A DNA stretch of 11,917 nucleotides from an uncultured Erysipelotrichaceae bacterium (GTDB lineage Bacteria > Bacillota_I > Bacilli_A > RF39 > UBA660): NCBI GenBank assembly GCA_902773365.1, contig CACYEG010000138.1, positions 1-11,917 on the forward strand, read 5' to 3'. Position numbers and translations under genes: made by a program. Shown here in pieces: positions 1-8,070 of this stretch; position 1 is the first letter of the stretch, and the number at the start of each line of letters is the position of its first letter. Below the pieces are notes generated by a model. That model saw only the letters and a list, made by a program, of their open reading frames with translations, had not been told where the DNA came from and did not search any database.

Positions 1-1026
1 CAAATCCATCTCAGTTCCACCATCAAAATAGTACGTTACATGTGCATATTTTTCTGTCTCAGCAATTCTTAGTTGACTTAGTCCTAAAGAGGATATATAT
101 TTACCAAAAGGCATATCTACTTTTGGATGTTGGTAAACACTTTCATGTATTACTTCATCACTAACAGGCATCAAAGTCAATAGTTTAATATTTATTTTTT
201 TGGTATCAAATTCATTGAATGTAGGATTTGTTAAAGTTTTACCTAATTCCCTTAGTCTATCTGGTCTAAAATTGAAGAAAAAAACTCTATCATTATCCTC
301 TATAGTTATAGATTCATCCAAAATGATTGGTTCGATAAACTCATCAGTAATTCCTTTTTCATACGAGGCATCAATAGATTTAAATAAGTCACTACTTTTT
401 TCTCCGACGCGATAGATAAGTGCATCATATGCCTTCTTTATTCTTTCCCAACGATTATCTCTATCCATTCCATAATATCTACCCATTACTGTGGCGATTG
501 TACCAATTTCATTTTCACTCATAAAATCTTCAAGTTCGCGAATAATCTCTTTCGATGATGTTGGACTCATATCCCTTCCGTCTGTAAATAAGTGCAAGTA
601 AACTTTAGTTAGGCCACTATCTTTTGCCATCTTTAATATTGCCAGTAAATGTTCGATGGTTGAATGTATTTTACCATTGCTTATTAAACCAATTAAGTGA
701 AGATTAGAGTTTAATCTTTTAGTTTCCTCATAAAATGATAAGATTTTTTTATTTTTGTAAAACTCCAAGGAGGCAATTTCTCTATTGATAAACTCACTAG
801 GTTGATATACGACTAACCCGGCTCCCATATTCATATGTCCCACTTCACTATTACCCATCGTATTTTCTGGAAGCCCGACATGTGTACCGCTAGCTTCGAT
901 TAGCGTATTAGGAAATTTTTCAAGTGTATAGTCTAGAAATGGGTGGCGAGATAACGCTACAGCATTGCCATAAGTTTCTTCTCTAAATCCGACTCCATCT
1001 AATATACATAAAACTAGTGGTTTCAT
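1..1026 (-). CDS. gpmI: 2,3-bisphosphoglycerate-independent phosphoglycerate mutase, partial (C-terminus off window)
   Basis: Interconverts 3- and 2-phosphoglycerate in glycolysis; cytosolic, Mn-dependent in this family. The visible 342 residues run from the ATG at 1026 to the window edge with no stop; the full family length is about 510. Seen in order: LDGVG metal-binding loop (D10), MGNSEVGH with the phospho-acceptor serine at S60, TDGRD in the transferase domain, GRYYGMDRDNRWER, FFFNFRPDR, and HVTYYFDGG, where the chain returns to the phosphatase domain. The remaining metal ligands lie beyond the window. The start is firm: an AAGGAG Shine-Dalgarno at 1036-1041 sits 9 bases upstream, and ATG overlaps the stop of the preceding DUF3006 gene (ATGA), suggesting translational coupling. 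Having a glycolytic enzyme as third gene of a ComEC-like/DUF3006 operon is unusual, since gpmI usually sits with tpiA, pgk and eno. Confidence 0.97.
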   Translation of the reverse strand, partial: MKPLVLCILDGVGFREETYGNAVALSRHPFLDYTLEKFPNTLIEASGTHVGLPENTMGNSEVGHMNMGAGLVVYQPSEFINREIASLEFYKNKKILSFYEETKRLNSNLHLIGLISNGKIHSTIEHLLAILKMAKDSGLTKVYLHLFTDGRDMSPTSSKEIIRELEDFMSENEIGTIATVMGRYYGMDRDNRWERIKKAYDALIYRVGEKSSDLFKSIDASYEKGITDEFIEPIILDESITIEDNDRVFFFNFRPDRLRELGKTLTNPTFNEFDTKKINIKLLTLMPVSDEVIHESVYQHPKVDMPFGKYISSLGLSQLRIAETEKYAHVTYYFDGGTEMDL

Positions 1027-1244
1027 TCTTCATCGCTCCTTAATTTATCCATTTTTTCTTTTATTGTATTTAATCTTTCTTCTTTAATTGTATCATCCTT
1101 GCGATATGTATTATTTTCATATATTAATATATCTCCTTCTTTTGCATCCATTCCTTCTATAGTAGATATTTCAATCTTTTCTGAAGTTTCTATGTTTTCT
1201 AAAACAATAATATTTCCTTCTATTCTATCAACAGCATATTTCAT
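1023..1244 (-). CDS. DUF3006-family small protein
   Basis: A 73-residue cytosolic protein with no signal peptide. The N-terminus MKYAVDRIEGNIIVLE is the hallmark of DUF3006 (a small beta-rich fold); the C-terminal third is a charged helix rich in Lys and Glu. Family members often sit directly after genes for ComEC-like metallo-beta-lactamase proteins, as here; the biochemical role is unknown to me. The start at 1244 is chosen because it gives the family-typical N-terminus and has AGGA (1253-1256) 8 bases upstream. An ATG at 1262, overlapping the upstream stop as ATGGATAG, would add six residues and is possible. The TGA stop overlaps the gpmI start by 4 bases. It could be a regulator or partner of the upstream hydrolase; that rests only on neighbourhood. 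Confidence 0.86.
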   Translation of the reverse strand: MKYAVDRIEGNIIVLENIETSEKIEISTIEGMDAKEGDILIYENNTYRKDDTIKEERLNTIKEKMDKLRSDEE

Positions 1245-1254
1245 AATTTCATTC

Positions 1255-2136
1255 CTATCCATTCGTTTGCGTCTTAAGCGTTTCAATATTAAGCACATTT
1301 CCATCACTTTCCATAATTATAGTACCAGATTGATCAGTTCTATATACTTCTATATTTAACCTTTGTAATCTTCTTAAAATAACTTTTTCTGGATGATTAT
1401 ACGAATTATTCGCACCTACTTCGATAACAGCATATTTAGGTGATACTTTTTTTAAAAAGTCTAATGTGTTACTATATGATGAACCATGATGAGCGACTTT
1501 TAAAACATCGACATCTATATTGGAGTCAAGTATTAGTTTTTCTACTTTAGATGTCGAGTCTCCTGTGAATAGAAAAGAGTTTTCTCCATGATCCATTCGC
1601 ATTACTATAGATGTTGAATTCAAGTCAGTCTCATCTTCTCCCACATATATTATTTCAAAATGCACATCACCCATTGAAAATTTTTGGCCAATTTTTGGTA
1701 CGGAGAACTTATAGCTTTTAGCATCGAGCGCATCTAATATATCGAGAAAAGTTTTGGTGGTTGTAGCTGCATTGGGCATATAGTATTTTTCTACTTTAAA
1801 ATTTTTTATAATATCGTCCATACCACCGATATGATCCTCATGCGCATGTGTGCCAAAGACATAATCGAAAGAATTTATTCCAAGTGATTTAAAGTATTTG
1901 ACCAAAAGAGGACCATCTTCGTTATTACCAGCATCAATTAATGCATTTCCATTTTCTGTTCTGATAAGAATCGAATCTGCTTGCCCCACGTCGATAAAGT
2001 GTACTGATACTTTACCTTTAGCATCTGTTTTATTGGCAGTAGACTGTTCTATTAAATTATTATATATAGTAAATGCGATTACTATTATTAGTATTATTAC
2101 TTCTATAGCATTATTTTTCTTCGCACGCTTTGCCAT
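1255..2136 (-). CDS. ComEC-like exported metallo-beta-lactamase-fold hydrolase
   Basis: A 293-residue protein with one hydrophobic N-terminal segment (about residues 11-27) after a basic start (MAKRAKK), so it is probably anchored with the catalytic domain outside. The rest resembles the stand-alone ComEC/Rec2 metallo-beta-lactamase domain: VHFIDVGQADSILI (45-58), LIDAG (66-70), the metal site THAHEDHIGG (H97, H99, D101, H102), TGD (D193) and AHHGS (H216, H217), and NHP near residue 248. All key metal ligands are present, so an active hydrolase is expected. The ComEC membrane channel and its competence domain are absent, so it is not full-length ComEC. In ComEC this domain is proposed to degrade the non-transported DNA strand; nucleic acid or another phosphoester are plausible substrates here, but unproven. 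An AAGG-type ribosome site lies about 11 bases before the ATG. First gene of the DUF3006/gpmI operon. Confidence 0.9.
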   Translation of the reverse strand: MAKRAKKNNAIEVIILIIVIAFTIYNNLIEQSTANKTDAKGKVSVHFIDVGQADSILIRTENGNALIDAGNNEDGPLLVKYFKSLGINSFDYVFGTHAHEDHIGGMDDIIKNFKVEKYYMPNAATTTKTFLDILDALDAKSYKFSVPKIGQKFSMGDVHFEIIYVGEDETDLNSTSIVMRMDHGENSFLFTGDSTSKVEKLILDSNIDVDVLKVAHHGSSYSNTLDFLKKVSPKYAVIEVGANNSYNHPEKVILRRLQRLNIEVYRTDQSGTIIMESDGNVLNIETLKTQTNG

Positions 2137-2158
2137 GATCTCACTACCTTATATATCT

Positions 2159-2187
2159 ATTTTAGCAGATTTTTTATAAAATGACAT
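2159..2187 (-). promoter_or_regulatory. Probable sigma-A promoter of the MBL-DUF3006-gpmI operon
   Basis: On the minus strand, a -10 TAAAAT (2159-2164) is preceded by TGC, giving an extended -10. A weak -35 ATGTCA (2182-2187, 4 of 6 to TTGACA) lies 17 bases away. It starts just after the terminator of the upstream gene, which fits a separate transcription unit. No binding site for a regulator is evident. Confidence 0.6.
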
Positions 2188-2188
2188 T

Positions 2189-2211
2189 AAAAAAACGCAA
2201 AGAATGCGTTT
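2189..2211 (-). terminator. Intrinsic terminator of the 2210-3010 gene
   Basis: On the minus strand, AAACGCA (2205-2211) and TGCGTTT (2193-2199) form a 7-bp stem with a 5-base loop. The run of seven T ends at 2189. The stem starts inside the TAA stop codon, so almost no 3' untranslated region precedes it. Confidence 0.85.
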
Positions 2212-3010
2212 ATTTCAATAATGGTAGTAAACTCTTTGTAGGGTCTGAACGTGAACGCTCATCTTTAGTTGGTCCTGCTTCAGTTACGGTACATGAATAT
2301 CCGTAAAAAGGAGCACTACCTAAAGCCGTTTCTACTGTGACACAAGCTTCAGTAGCATTGTTGAAACCAGCTTCTTTTCCTGCGTCAGTAACAAATGTTT
2401 CATTAAATTTAAGGAGCATATCATCGCTTAAATACATAATGGCATCACCATCACTATTTGACAACGTTATTTCTGAAAGAGGTATAGCATAAATATATGT
2501 ATCTACTGAATATACACAAGTTGTATTAGCAGAGTTTTTTAATTCACGGATTTGTACGTATGCTTTTCCGGTGGAAGAACTAAATGTATATACTGTTTTT
2601 GTTGCTTCATACCCTGGAAATTCCGTTTTTTTATTGTCTAATAAATTTGGCATTCCTGGATCAGAAATTGTACCTCTACAAGTTAATTCTGTATACACTT
2701 GCCCATCAATAGAAAATGAATATTCTTTTCCAGATTCATAATTAGTTAAAAACGGGCACGATTTTCTGCTCTCCTCTTCGATTTGAGTAGTTTGCGTTTC
2801 TAATATAATACTGGAGTCCAAAGTAGGATCATCAGAAGTTGTAGCAATTATACTTTCGTTGCTAGTTGGTAATGCTTTTTCACTTTTTTTATTGGACCCT
2901 TTTAGTAGCATTGCAACTGGTATATGTAAAGAAACTGCTAAAGCTGCCAAAAAAGCCAAAGCTCTTTGAAATTTACTTGGACTTAAGATATTTTCTTCTG
3001 ATTTTTTCAT
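2210..3010 (-). CDS. Unrecognised membrane-anchored protein with a Cys-containing outer domain
   Basis: I do not recognise this 266-residue protein. A charged start (MKKSEEN, then KFQR) precedes a hydrophobic segment at about 17-37, so it is probably a membrane anchor or signal sequence. No lipobox Cys is present. A Ser/Thr/Glu-rich linker (about 38-83) leads to a beta-rich domain (about 84-245) with five cysteines at C85, C111, C165, C223 and C240. The odd number means at least one is not in an internal disulfide. CPFLTNYESG and the alternating hydrophobic segments that follow suggest an extracytoplasmic beta-sandwich, which is inference. The tail (246-266) is short and polar. The ATG has AAGGGG (3018-3023) 7 bases upstream. 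It has its own consensus promoter and terminator, so it can be expressed separately although it lies right after polC. A surface, pilus or cell-wall role is possible but unsupported by any motif. Confidence 0.85.
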   Translation of the reverse strand: MKKSEENILSPSKFQRALAFLAALAVSLHIPVAMLLKGSNKKSEKALPTSNESIIATTSDDPTLDSSIILETQTTQIEEESRKSCPFLTNYESGKEYSFSIDGQVYTELTCRGTISDPGMPNLLDNKKTEFPGYEATKTVYTFSSSTGKAYVQIRELKNSANTTCVYSVDTYIYAIPLSEITLSNSDGDAIMYLSDDMLLKFNETFVTDAGKEAGFNNATEACVTVETALGSAPFYGYSCTVTEAGPTKDERSRSDPTKSLLPLLK

Positions 3011-3041
3011 GCTTTTTCCCCTTCTTTTTTAGATAACAAGT

Positions 3042-3069
3042 ATTATATACAAATAATAGTCTTTGTCAA
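3042..3069 (-). promoter_or_regulatory. Consensus sigma-A promoter for the 2210-3010 gene
   Basis: Minus strand: a perfect -35 TTGACA (3064-3069) and a perfect -10 TATAAT (3042-3047), separated by 16 bases. It lies in the short gap between the polC stop and the next gene and predicts a 5' leader of about 25 bases. It should be a strong constitutive promoter unless a repressor covers it. Confidence 0.88.
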
Positions 3070-3075
3070 CAATAA

Positions 3076-6000
3076 CTAAATATCAAAAAGGGATAATTGA
3101 TTCGATTCACTCATACCGTCAAAGATATGAAGTGTTTTCATTTTTTCGATGGTAGTAGAATTTACTTTACCTCTTATTTGTACGTCTTCGATACTTAAGA
3201 ATGCACCTTTTTCACGTTCTTCACATATCTGTTTAGCGACGTTTTCTCCTAATCCATCAAGACCCCTAAATGGGAATATCAAGGCATTTTTTTCTTCGTC
3301 TATTATAAAGTTTCGAGCATGTGATTTATTTAAATCGATCATTTTAAACTTAATACCGCGCTTATACATTTCCATAGCAATCTGTAACTCATCTTTTAAA
3401 TCGTTCTCTTTAATACCAGCGTCATATCCTTTTTCGTTTATAGCATCAAACTGAGCTTTAATTGCATCGTACCCCTTACACATGGTTTCAATATCGAAGT
3501 CATTACAACGAATAGAAAAATATGCAGCATAATAGTATATTGGTTTATGTACTTTGAACCATGCGATTCTAAATGCACTCATTACGTACGCAACTGCGTG
3601 AGCTTTTGGGAACATATATTTTATTTTTCCACACGAATTTATATACCATTCTGGTACATTGGAAGCTTTCATATCTTCGACAAATTCTAACCATTTTTCT
3701 GGATCTTTACTTGGTTTACCTTTACGGACAAATTCCATTATTTTGAAAGCTTTCTTTGGTTCCATGCCAAATGATGTTAAATTTATCATAATATCATCAC
3801 GACAACCTATAACATCTTTAAATGGAACTGTATTACTTATTATTAAATCTCTGGCATTACCATACCATACATCTGTTCCATGCGATAATCCTGATATTTT
3901 AACTAATTCTGCGAAAGTCTTTGGTTTTGTTTCTTCTAGCATTCTTTCGGTATTATTTGTACCAAATTCTGGTATACCTAGTGTTCCTGTAGGACACTCT
4001 ATATCTTCTTTAGTAATTCCAAGGATTTCTGGACCTAAAAATATTTTCATAGTGTCAGCATCATCTAATGGTATTTTAGTAACGTCAAGGCCGCTTAAAT
4101 CCTGAAGCATTCTAAGTACTGTCGGATCATCATGGCCAAGTATATCGAGTTTTAATATATCTTCTTCCAAGGCATGATACTCAAAGTGTGTAGTGCGCCA
4201 TGCGCTATTAGGGTCATCTGCTGGATATTGGAATGGTGTAAAGTCGAATACATCCATGTAATCAGGAATTACGACTATACCTCCTGGATGTTGTCCTGTA
4301 GTTCTTTTTACTCCAGTACAACCCATAGCAAGTCGCTCCATCTCTACGCTTTTCATATTGGTAATTCCTTTTTCTTCACAATATCCTTTAACAAAACCAT
4401 ATGCAGTTTTATCTGCAACAGTTCCGACAGTACCAGCTCGATATACATTATCGACACCAAACAATACCTTAGTATATTCATGTGCACTTGCTTGGTTATC
4501 TCCAGAGAAGTTCAAATCAATATCTGGAACTTTATCGGCATCGAATCCTAGGAATGTTGCAAAAGGCATGTCGTGTCCTTGTTTGCTCATCATTTCTCCA
4601 CACTTAGGACACTTTCTATTAGGCATATCATAACCACAAGAATAATCCTGAGATAAAGGTTTACCGTCTATTTCAAATTCTGTAGTTTTACAATTTGGGC
4701 ATACGTAATGTGCAGGCAGTGGATTAACCTCTGTAATGCCCATCATCGTAGCTACAAAAGATGATCCAACGCTACCACGGGATCCTACTAGGTATCCTTC
4801 ATCATTAGAATGCTTAACGAGTTTTTGAGCAATTAAATATATGACGTCATATCCCATCTTCAGAATACCGGATAATTCGTTTTCAATTCGTTCTTCGATT
4901 AGTTTTGGTAATGGATCACCATATATAGAATGCGCTTTATCGTAAACGAGCTTTTCTACAGTTTCGCGCGAATTTTTAATTTTTGGCGAGAAAGGAACAC
5001 CACCTGTTTGAATAATTACTTCGACGATTTCACACATATCTGCAATTTTATAGGTATTATCTATGACAATTTCGACAGCAATTTCTTTAGAAATAAAACT
5101 AAAATCTTTAAGCATCTCCTCAGTTGTTCTAAAATGTTGAGATGGAATATGCTCTATCTCACTTTTGGCAAGTGGATGTCTTCCTCCACCTGGAACTTTC
5201 TGATTGATTATAATTTCTCTATTAATCTTATCTTCTTTTCTTAGATGGTGAACATCACCTGTTGCAACGATTATTTTACCGCTGGAGCGCGTTACGTCGA
5301 TAATTTTTTTAATATGATTTTGAATTTCAATTTCGTTTAGGAAGTCTGATGTATCTATTAAATGAATATAACATTCAGGTGGTTGAACTTCGACATAGTC
5401 ATAAAAAGATATAATGTTCGATAACTCTTCATCACCTTTGCTTTTAGCTTCTCTAAATACTTCAGATTCATAACATCCACTTCCGATTAATAACCCTTCT
5501 CTATGAGCTTCAATTTCGCTTCTTGGAATTCTTGGAGTTTTATATAGATATTCAGTATTGGCAAGACTAATTAATTTAAATAGGTTTTTTAATCCCACCT
5601 TATTTTTAACTAATATATTTATATGATAGCTTCTACCAAACTTATATATTTCGCTTTTATCGATTAAATTAGAAAAATCTTTGATATTTTCGATATTTTG
5701 GTTATACATTTTTTTTAGCATCTTATCGAATACTTTGGCAGTACCTTCTGCATCGTAATCGCCTCTATGGTGACTAGTTTCGTCCCATTCAACATTATAT
5801 CTTTTAACTAGCGCAGATAAGTTGTGGCGGGCAAAGCCAGTATCTAATGCGCGGGAAAGTTCCAAGGTGTCGATTACACAATTTTTAAATGTACCTAAAT
5901 TATATTTTTTATAGGCCATTTCTAAGAATGAACAGTCAAATTTTGCATTATGTGCAACCATCGGATAGTCTTTAAAGAATTCGATAAACTTCTTAACTGC

Positions 6001-7992
6001 TGCTTCTTCATTATCTTTATCTTTTAGCATTTCATCAGTAATGCCAGTTAGTTCTGTAATTTTTTCTGGTAATGGACGATTTGGATTAACGAGTTCATCA
6101 AACCTAGATATTATTTCACCATTTTTTATTAATACGGCTCCAATTTCTATAATAGTGTCTTCTCCACCGGCATTAAATCCTGTCGTTTCAAAGTCAAACA
6201 CACAATAAGTTGCATCAATACTAGGCATATCTATTGGGCGTTTTACTATATCGACAGTATCCTCTATCATAGTTAATTCAGTTCCATATATTACTTTAAA
6301 CTTATCTTCTTCTTTTTCTATACCTTTGTTGTAATCACATACTTTGTGGAATGCATCTGGAAATGATTGTACACCGTTGTGATCCGTTATTGCGACGGCT
6401 TTATATCCCATACGATGTAATTCATCTAAATATTCTTTTACATTTAATACACTGTCCATTTGGCTCATCATAGTATGAGTATGCAATTCTATTCTTTTCT
6501 TAGGCGCATTATCAACTAACTCTTCATCTTTAGATGGAATCAATACAATATCATTGGCATTTAATACCAAGTCCTTGGCATATTCGTCAAATTTGACTTG
6601 CCCTCTAACTCTTATCCACTTATTATTTTTTAGAGATTTGGTTAAGTCTTTCATTTCAAGAGTATTTTTAGAAAAAACTTTAACTAGATACGAATCTGTT
6701 TTATCAGTTAGTTTAAGTGTCAGAATTTTCATGTTATTTTTTGATGATTCGAATAGTTCTGAGGCAAAGATTTTACCTTCGAAAATACAAGAGTTTACTG
6801 GAGTTGTAATATTGCACATCATAGATATTTCACCTTCGATGGCATGACCTAAAATTACTTTATTACCATCTTTATCCACTTCTTCGCTTGGTTTATATTC
6901 TTGATGTTTAACAACAGTCTTTTCTTCTTCTTTAAAAGCTATATCGTCTTCAAACGCAAAGAATGCTGCATCAGATTCGGCATCACTAATAGGTGCTGGT
7001 ATGTCATTTAGAGACACATCATCAAGGGAATAACCGAAATCTAAAAATTCATCATTCATTGGTTCTTTTTTTGGTGTCTGTTTATCACATTCCATAATAC
7101 TTCTTATATTTAAAACGAGACATCTCATATAAGAATCCATCTGTACTGATCCTCTAAATTTATAATAGGAGTCAACATTTAAATTCTTTAATAAAAACTT
7201 ATAGACTGTATTGTCTGTTGTGAAAAGTTTACAAGTGAAAGTTGATGTTTCATCTTCTACCTTTATGGTGAAAATTTTATACTCGCTTCTAGATGACTCT
7301 ATCGCACGAATGTCTCTTATGCGCGCGATTATATTGACACCTCTTTTTTCTTCTTTAATATCTTTAATAGGCGTAATATTGGTATCATTAAAAGAGACAC
7401 CAAAAAGAACGGTATCTTTTATTTCTAAGACTGGTGCGCTTTTCATGCCACTCAAGGCAATTTTGGGTTCTCTTACAATTTCTAATGATTTTCTTTTTGA
7501 ATCTTCTATAGCACTTTTAACTTCTTTTCTTTTCTTTTCATTAGTATATGTTGTAATCGTACATCCTGGTAATCCAACGGACTCTAACCAAGAAATGATT
7601 CCATCACTTTTAGATGCAACTAGATTTTTTTCTACTTTATTAGCAATCTCAATTTGTATTTCCCCATCTTTAACGATTATTGCACCGCTATTTAAGCTTT
7701 TTAAAGATGGACTTTTTTCACTTAATCTTTTCAAATAATACTTTATATATGAAAGGATATCTTGATCGTTATAAGCCTGATTTTTAACTATGATGTTGAC
7801 ACTTTTAACTTTATCAAATCCCTTTTTGCAAACACATTTTAAATCTTCTAAATCCTCTATCGAAATTGGACATTTATTGATTAAGTGCACATCCCATATT
7901 GCATCTAATTTATGTACAACTACTTTTTCTACGTCAGTTTCGTCGAACGGAGTTGTATTATCATAATTAATTTTTTTAAAAAATCTTTCCAT
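3076..7992 (-). CDS. polC: DNA polymerase III alpha subunit, Gram-positive PolC type, with two OB folds
   Basis: The replicative polymerase of low-GC Gram-positives, with proofreading built in; acts at the fork with the beta clamp. Residues, numbered from the ATG at 7992: N-terminal domain 1-200; first OB fold about 216-303; acidic linker 304-378; second OB fold about 382-486; PHP domain from HTHTMMSQMD (H504, H506) with TDHNG; DnaQ-like exonuclease insert with DFETTG (D600, E602), HNAKFD and HHRGDYD (H742, D747); PHP continues to GDVHH; zinc ribbon Cys at 1098, 1101, 1128 and 1131; polymerase site PDIDLNFSGD (D1157, D1159) and LKLDILGHDDP (D1283); clamp motif QLSLF at 1632-1636, next to the C-terminus. 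All catalytic residues look intact. About 1638 residues against about 1440 usually; the extra OB fold and linker account for it. A GTG at 8004 would add four residues; neither start has a well-spaced Shine-Dalgarno. Confidence 0.99.
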   Translation of the reverse strand: MERFFKKINYDNTTPFDETDVEKVVVHKLDAIWDVHLINKCPISIEDLEDLKCVCKKGFDKVKSVNIIVKNQAYNDQDILSYIKYYLKRLSEKSPSLKSLNSGAIIVKDGEIQIEIANKVEKNLVASKSDGIISWLESVGLPGCTITTYTNEKKRKEVKSAIEDSKRKSLEIVREPKIALSGMKSAPVLEIKDTVLFGVSFNDTNITPIKDIKEEKRGVNIIARIRDIRAIESSRSEYKIFTIKVEDETSTFTCKLFTTDNTVYKFLLKNLNVDSYYKFRGSVQMDSYMRCLVLNIRSIMECDKQTPKKEPMNDEFLDFGYSLDDVSLNDIPAPISDAESDAAFFAFEDDIAFKEEEKTVVKHQEYKPSEEVDKDGNKVILGHAIEGEISMMCNITTPVNSCIFEGKIFASELFESSKNNMKILTLKLTDKTDSYLVKVFSKNTLEMKDLTKSLKNNKWIRVRGQVKFDEYAKDLVLNANDIVLIPSKDEELVDNAPKKRIELHTHTMMSQMDSVLNVKEYLDELHRMGYKAVAITDHNGVQSFPDAFHKVCDYNKGIEKEEDKFKVIYGTELTMIEDTVDIVKRPIDMPSIDATYCVFDFETTGFNAGGEDTIIEIGAVLIKNGEIISRFDELVNPNRPLPEKITELTGITDEMLKDKDNEEAAVKKFIEFFKDYPMVAHNAKFDCSFLEMAYKKYNLGTFKNCVIDTLELSRALDTGFARHNLSALVKRYNVEWDETSHHRGDYDAEGTAKVFDKMLKKMYNQNIENIKDFSNLIDKSEIYKFGRSYHINILVKNKVGLKNLFKLISLANTEYLYKTPRIPRSEIEAHREGLLIGSGCYESEVFREAKSKGDEELSNIISFYDYVEVQPPECYIHLIDTSDFLNEIEIQNHIKKIIDVTRSSGKIIVATGDVHHLRKEDKINREIIINQKVPGGGRHPLAKSEIEHIPSQHFRTTEEMLKDFSFISKEIAVEIVIDNTYKIADMCEIVEVIIQTGGVPFSPKIKNSRETVEKLVYDKAHSIYGDPLPKLIEERIENELSGILKMGYDVIYLIAQKLVKHSNDEGYLVGSRGSVGSSFVATMMGITEVNPLPAHYVCPNCKTTEFEIDGKPLSQDYSCGYDMPNRKCPKCGEMMSKQGHDMPFATFLGFDADKVPDIDLNFSGDNQASAHEYTKVLFGVDNVYRAGTVGTVADKTAYGFVKGYCEEKGITNMKSVEMERLAMGCTGVKRTTGQHPGGIVVIPDYMDVFDFTPFQYPADDPNSAWRTTHFEYHALEEDILKLDILGHDDPTVLRMLQDLSGLDVTKIPLDDADTMKIFLGPEILGITKEDIECPTGTLGIPEFGTNNTERMLEETKPKTFAELVKISGLSHGTDVWYGNARDLIISNTVPFKDVIGCRDDIMINLTSFGMEPKKAFKIMEFVRKGKPSKDPEKWLEFVEDMKASNVPEWYINSCGKIKYMFPKAHAVAYVMSAFRIAWFKVHKPIYYYAAYFSIRCNDFDIETMCKGYDAIKAQFDAINEKGYDAGIKENDLKDELQIAMEMYKRGIKFKMIDLNKSHARNFIIDEEKNALIFPFRGLDGLGENVAKQICEEREKGAFLSIEDVQIRGKVNSTTIEKMKTLHIFDGMSESNQLSLFDI

Positions 7993-8041
7993 TGCCCCTG
8001 CCACGATAACACATCCATTTCCTATTTTTTACGACAAGATT

Positions 8042-8070
8042 ATTGTAGCAAAAAAAAAATTGTTTGTGAA
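8042..8070 (-). promoter_or_regulatory. Probable sigma-A promoter of polC
   Basis: Minus strand: -35 TTCACA (8065-8070, 5 of 6), a 17-base spacer containing a run of ten T, and -10 TACAAT (8042-8047) preceded by TGC, an extended -10. The T-run bends DNA and could modulate promoter strength. The predicted start near 8035 leaves a leader of 30 to 45 bases before the polC start. Confidence 0.75.

Noticed and set aside
1245..1307. Longer start for the DUF3006 gene (ATG at 1307)
   Set aside because: It would overlap the MBL gene by over 50 bases, and the added residues are basic and unlike the family; 1244 has a ribosome site and the family-typical N-terminus.
7211..7738. A 175-codon open frame on the plus strand inside polC, and similar ones at 3659-4105 and 4174-4551
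   Set aside because: They lie opposite a strongly conserved coding region, have no convincing ribosome site and encode low-complexity Ser/Ile/Leu-rich peptides typical of antisense frames in AT-rich genes.
8050..8059. Run of ten A as a possible frameshift or sequencing error
   Set aside because: It is intergenic, in the polC promoter spacer, and affects no reading frame; the 17-base spacer it gives is ideal, so the length is probably correct.
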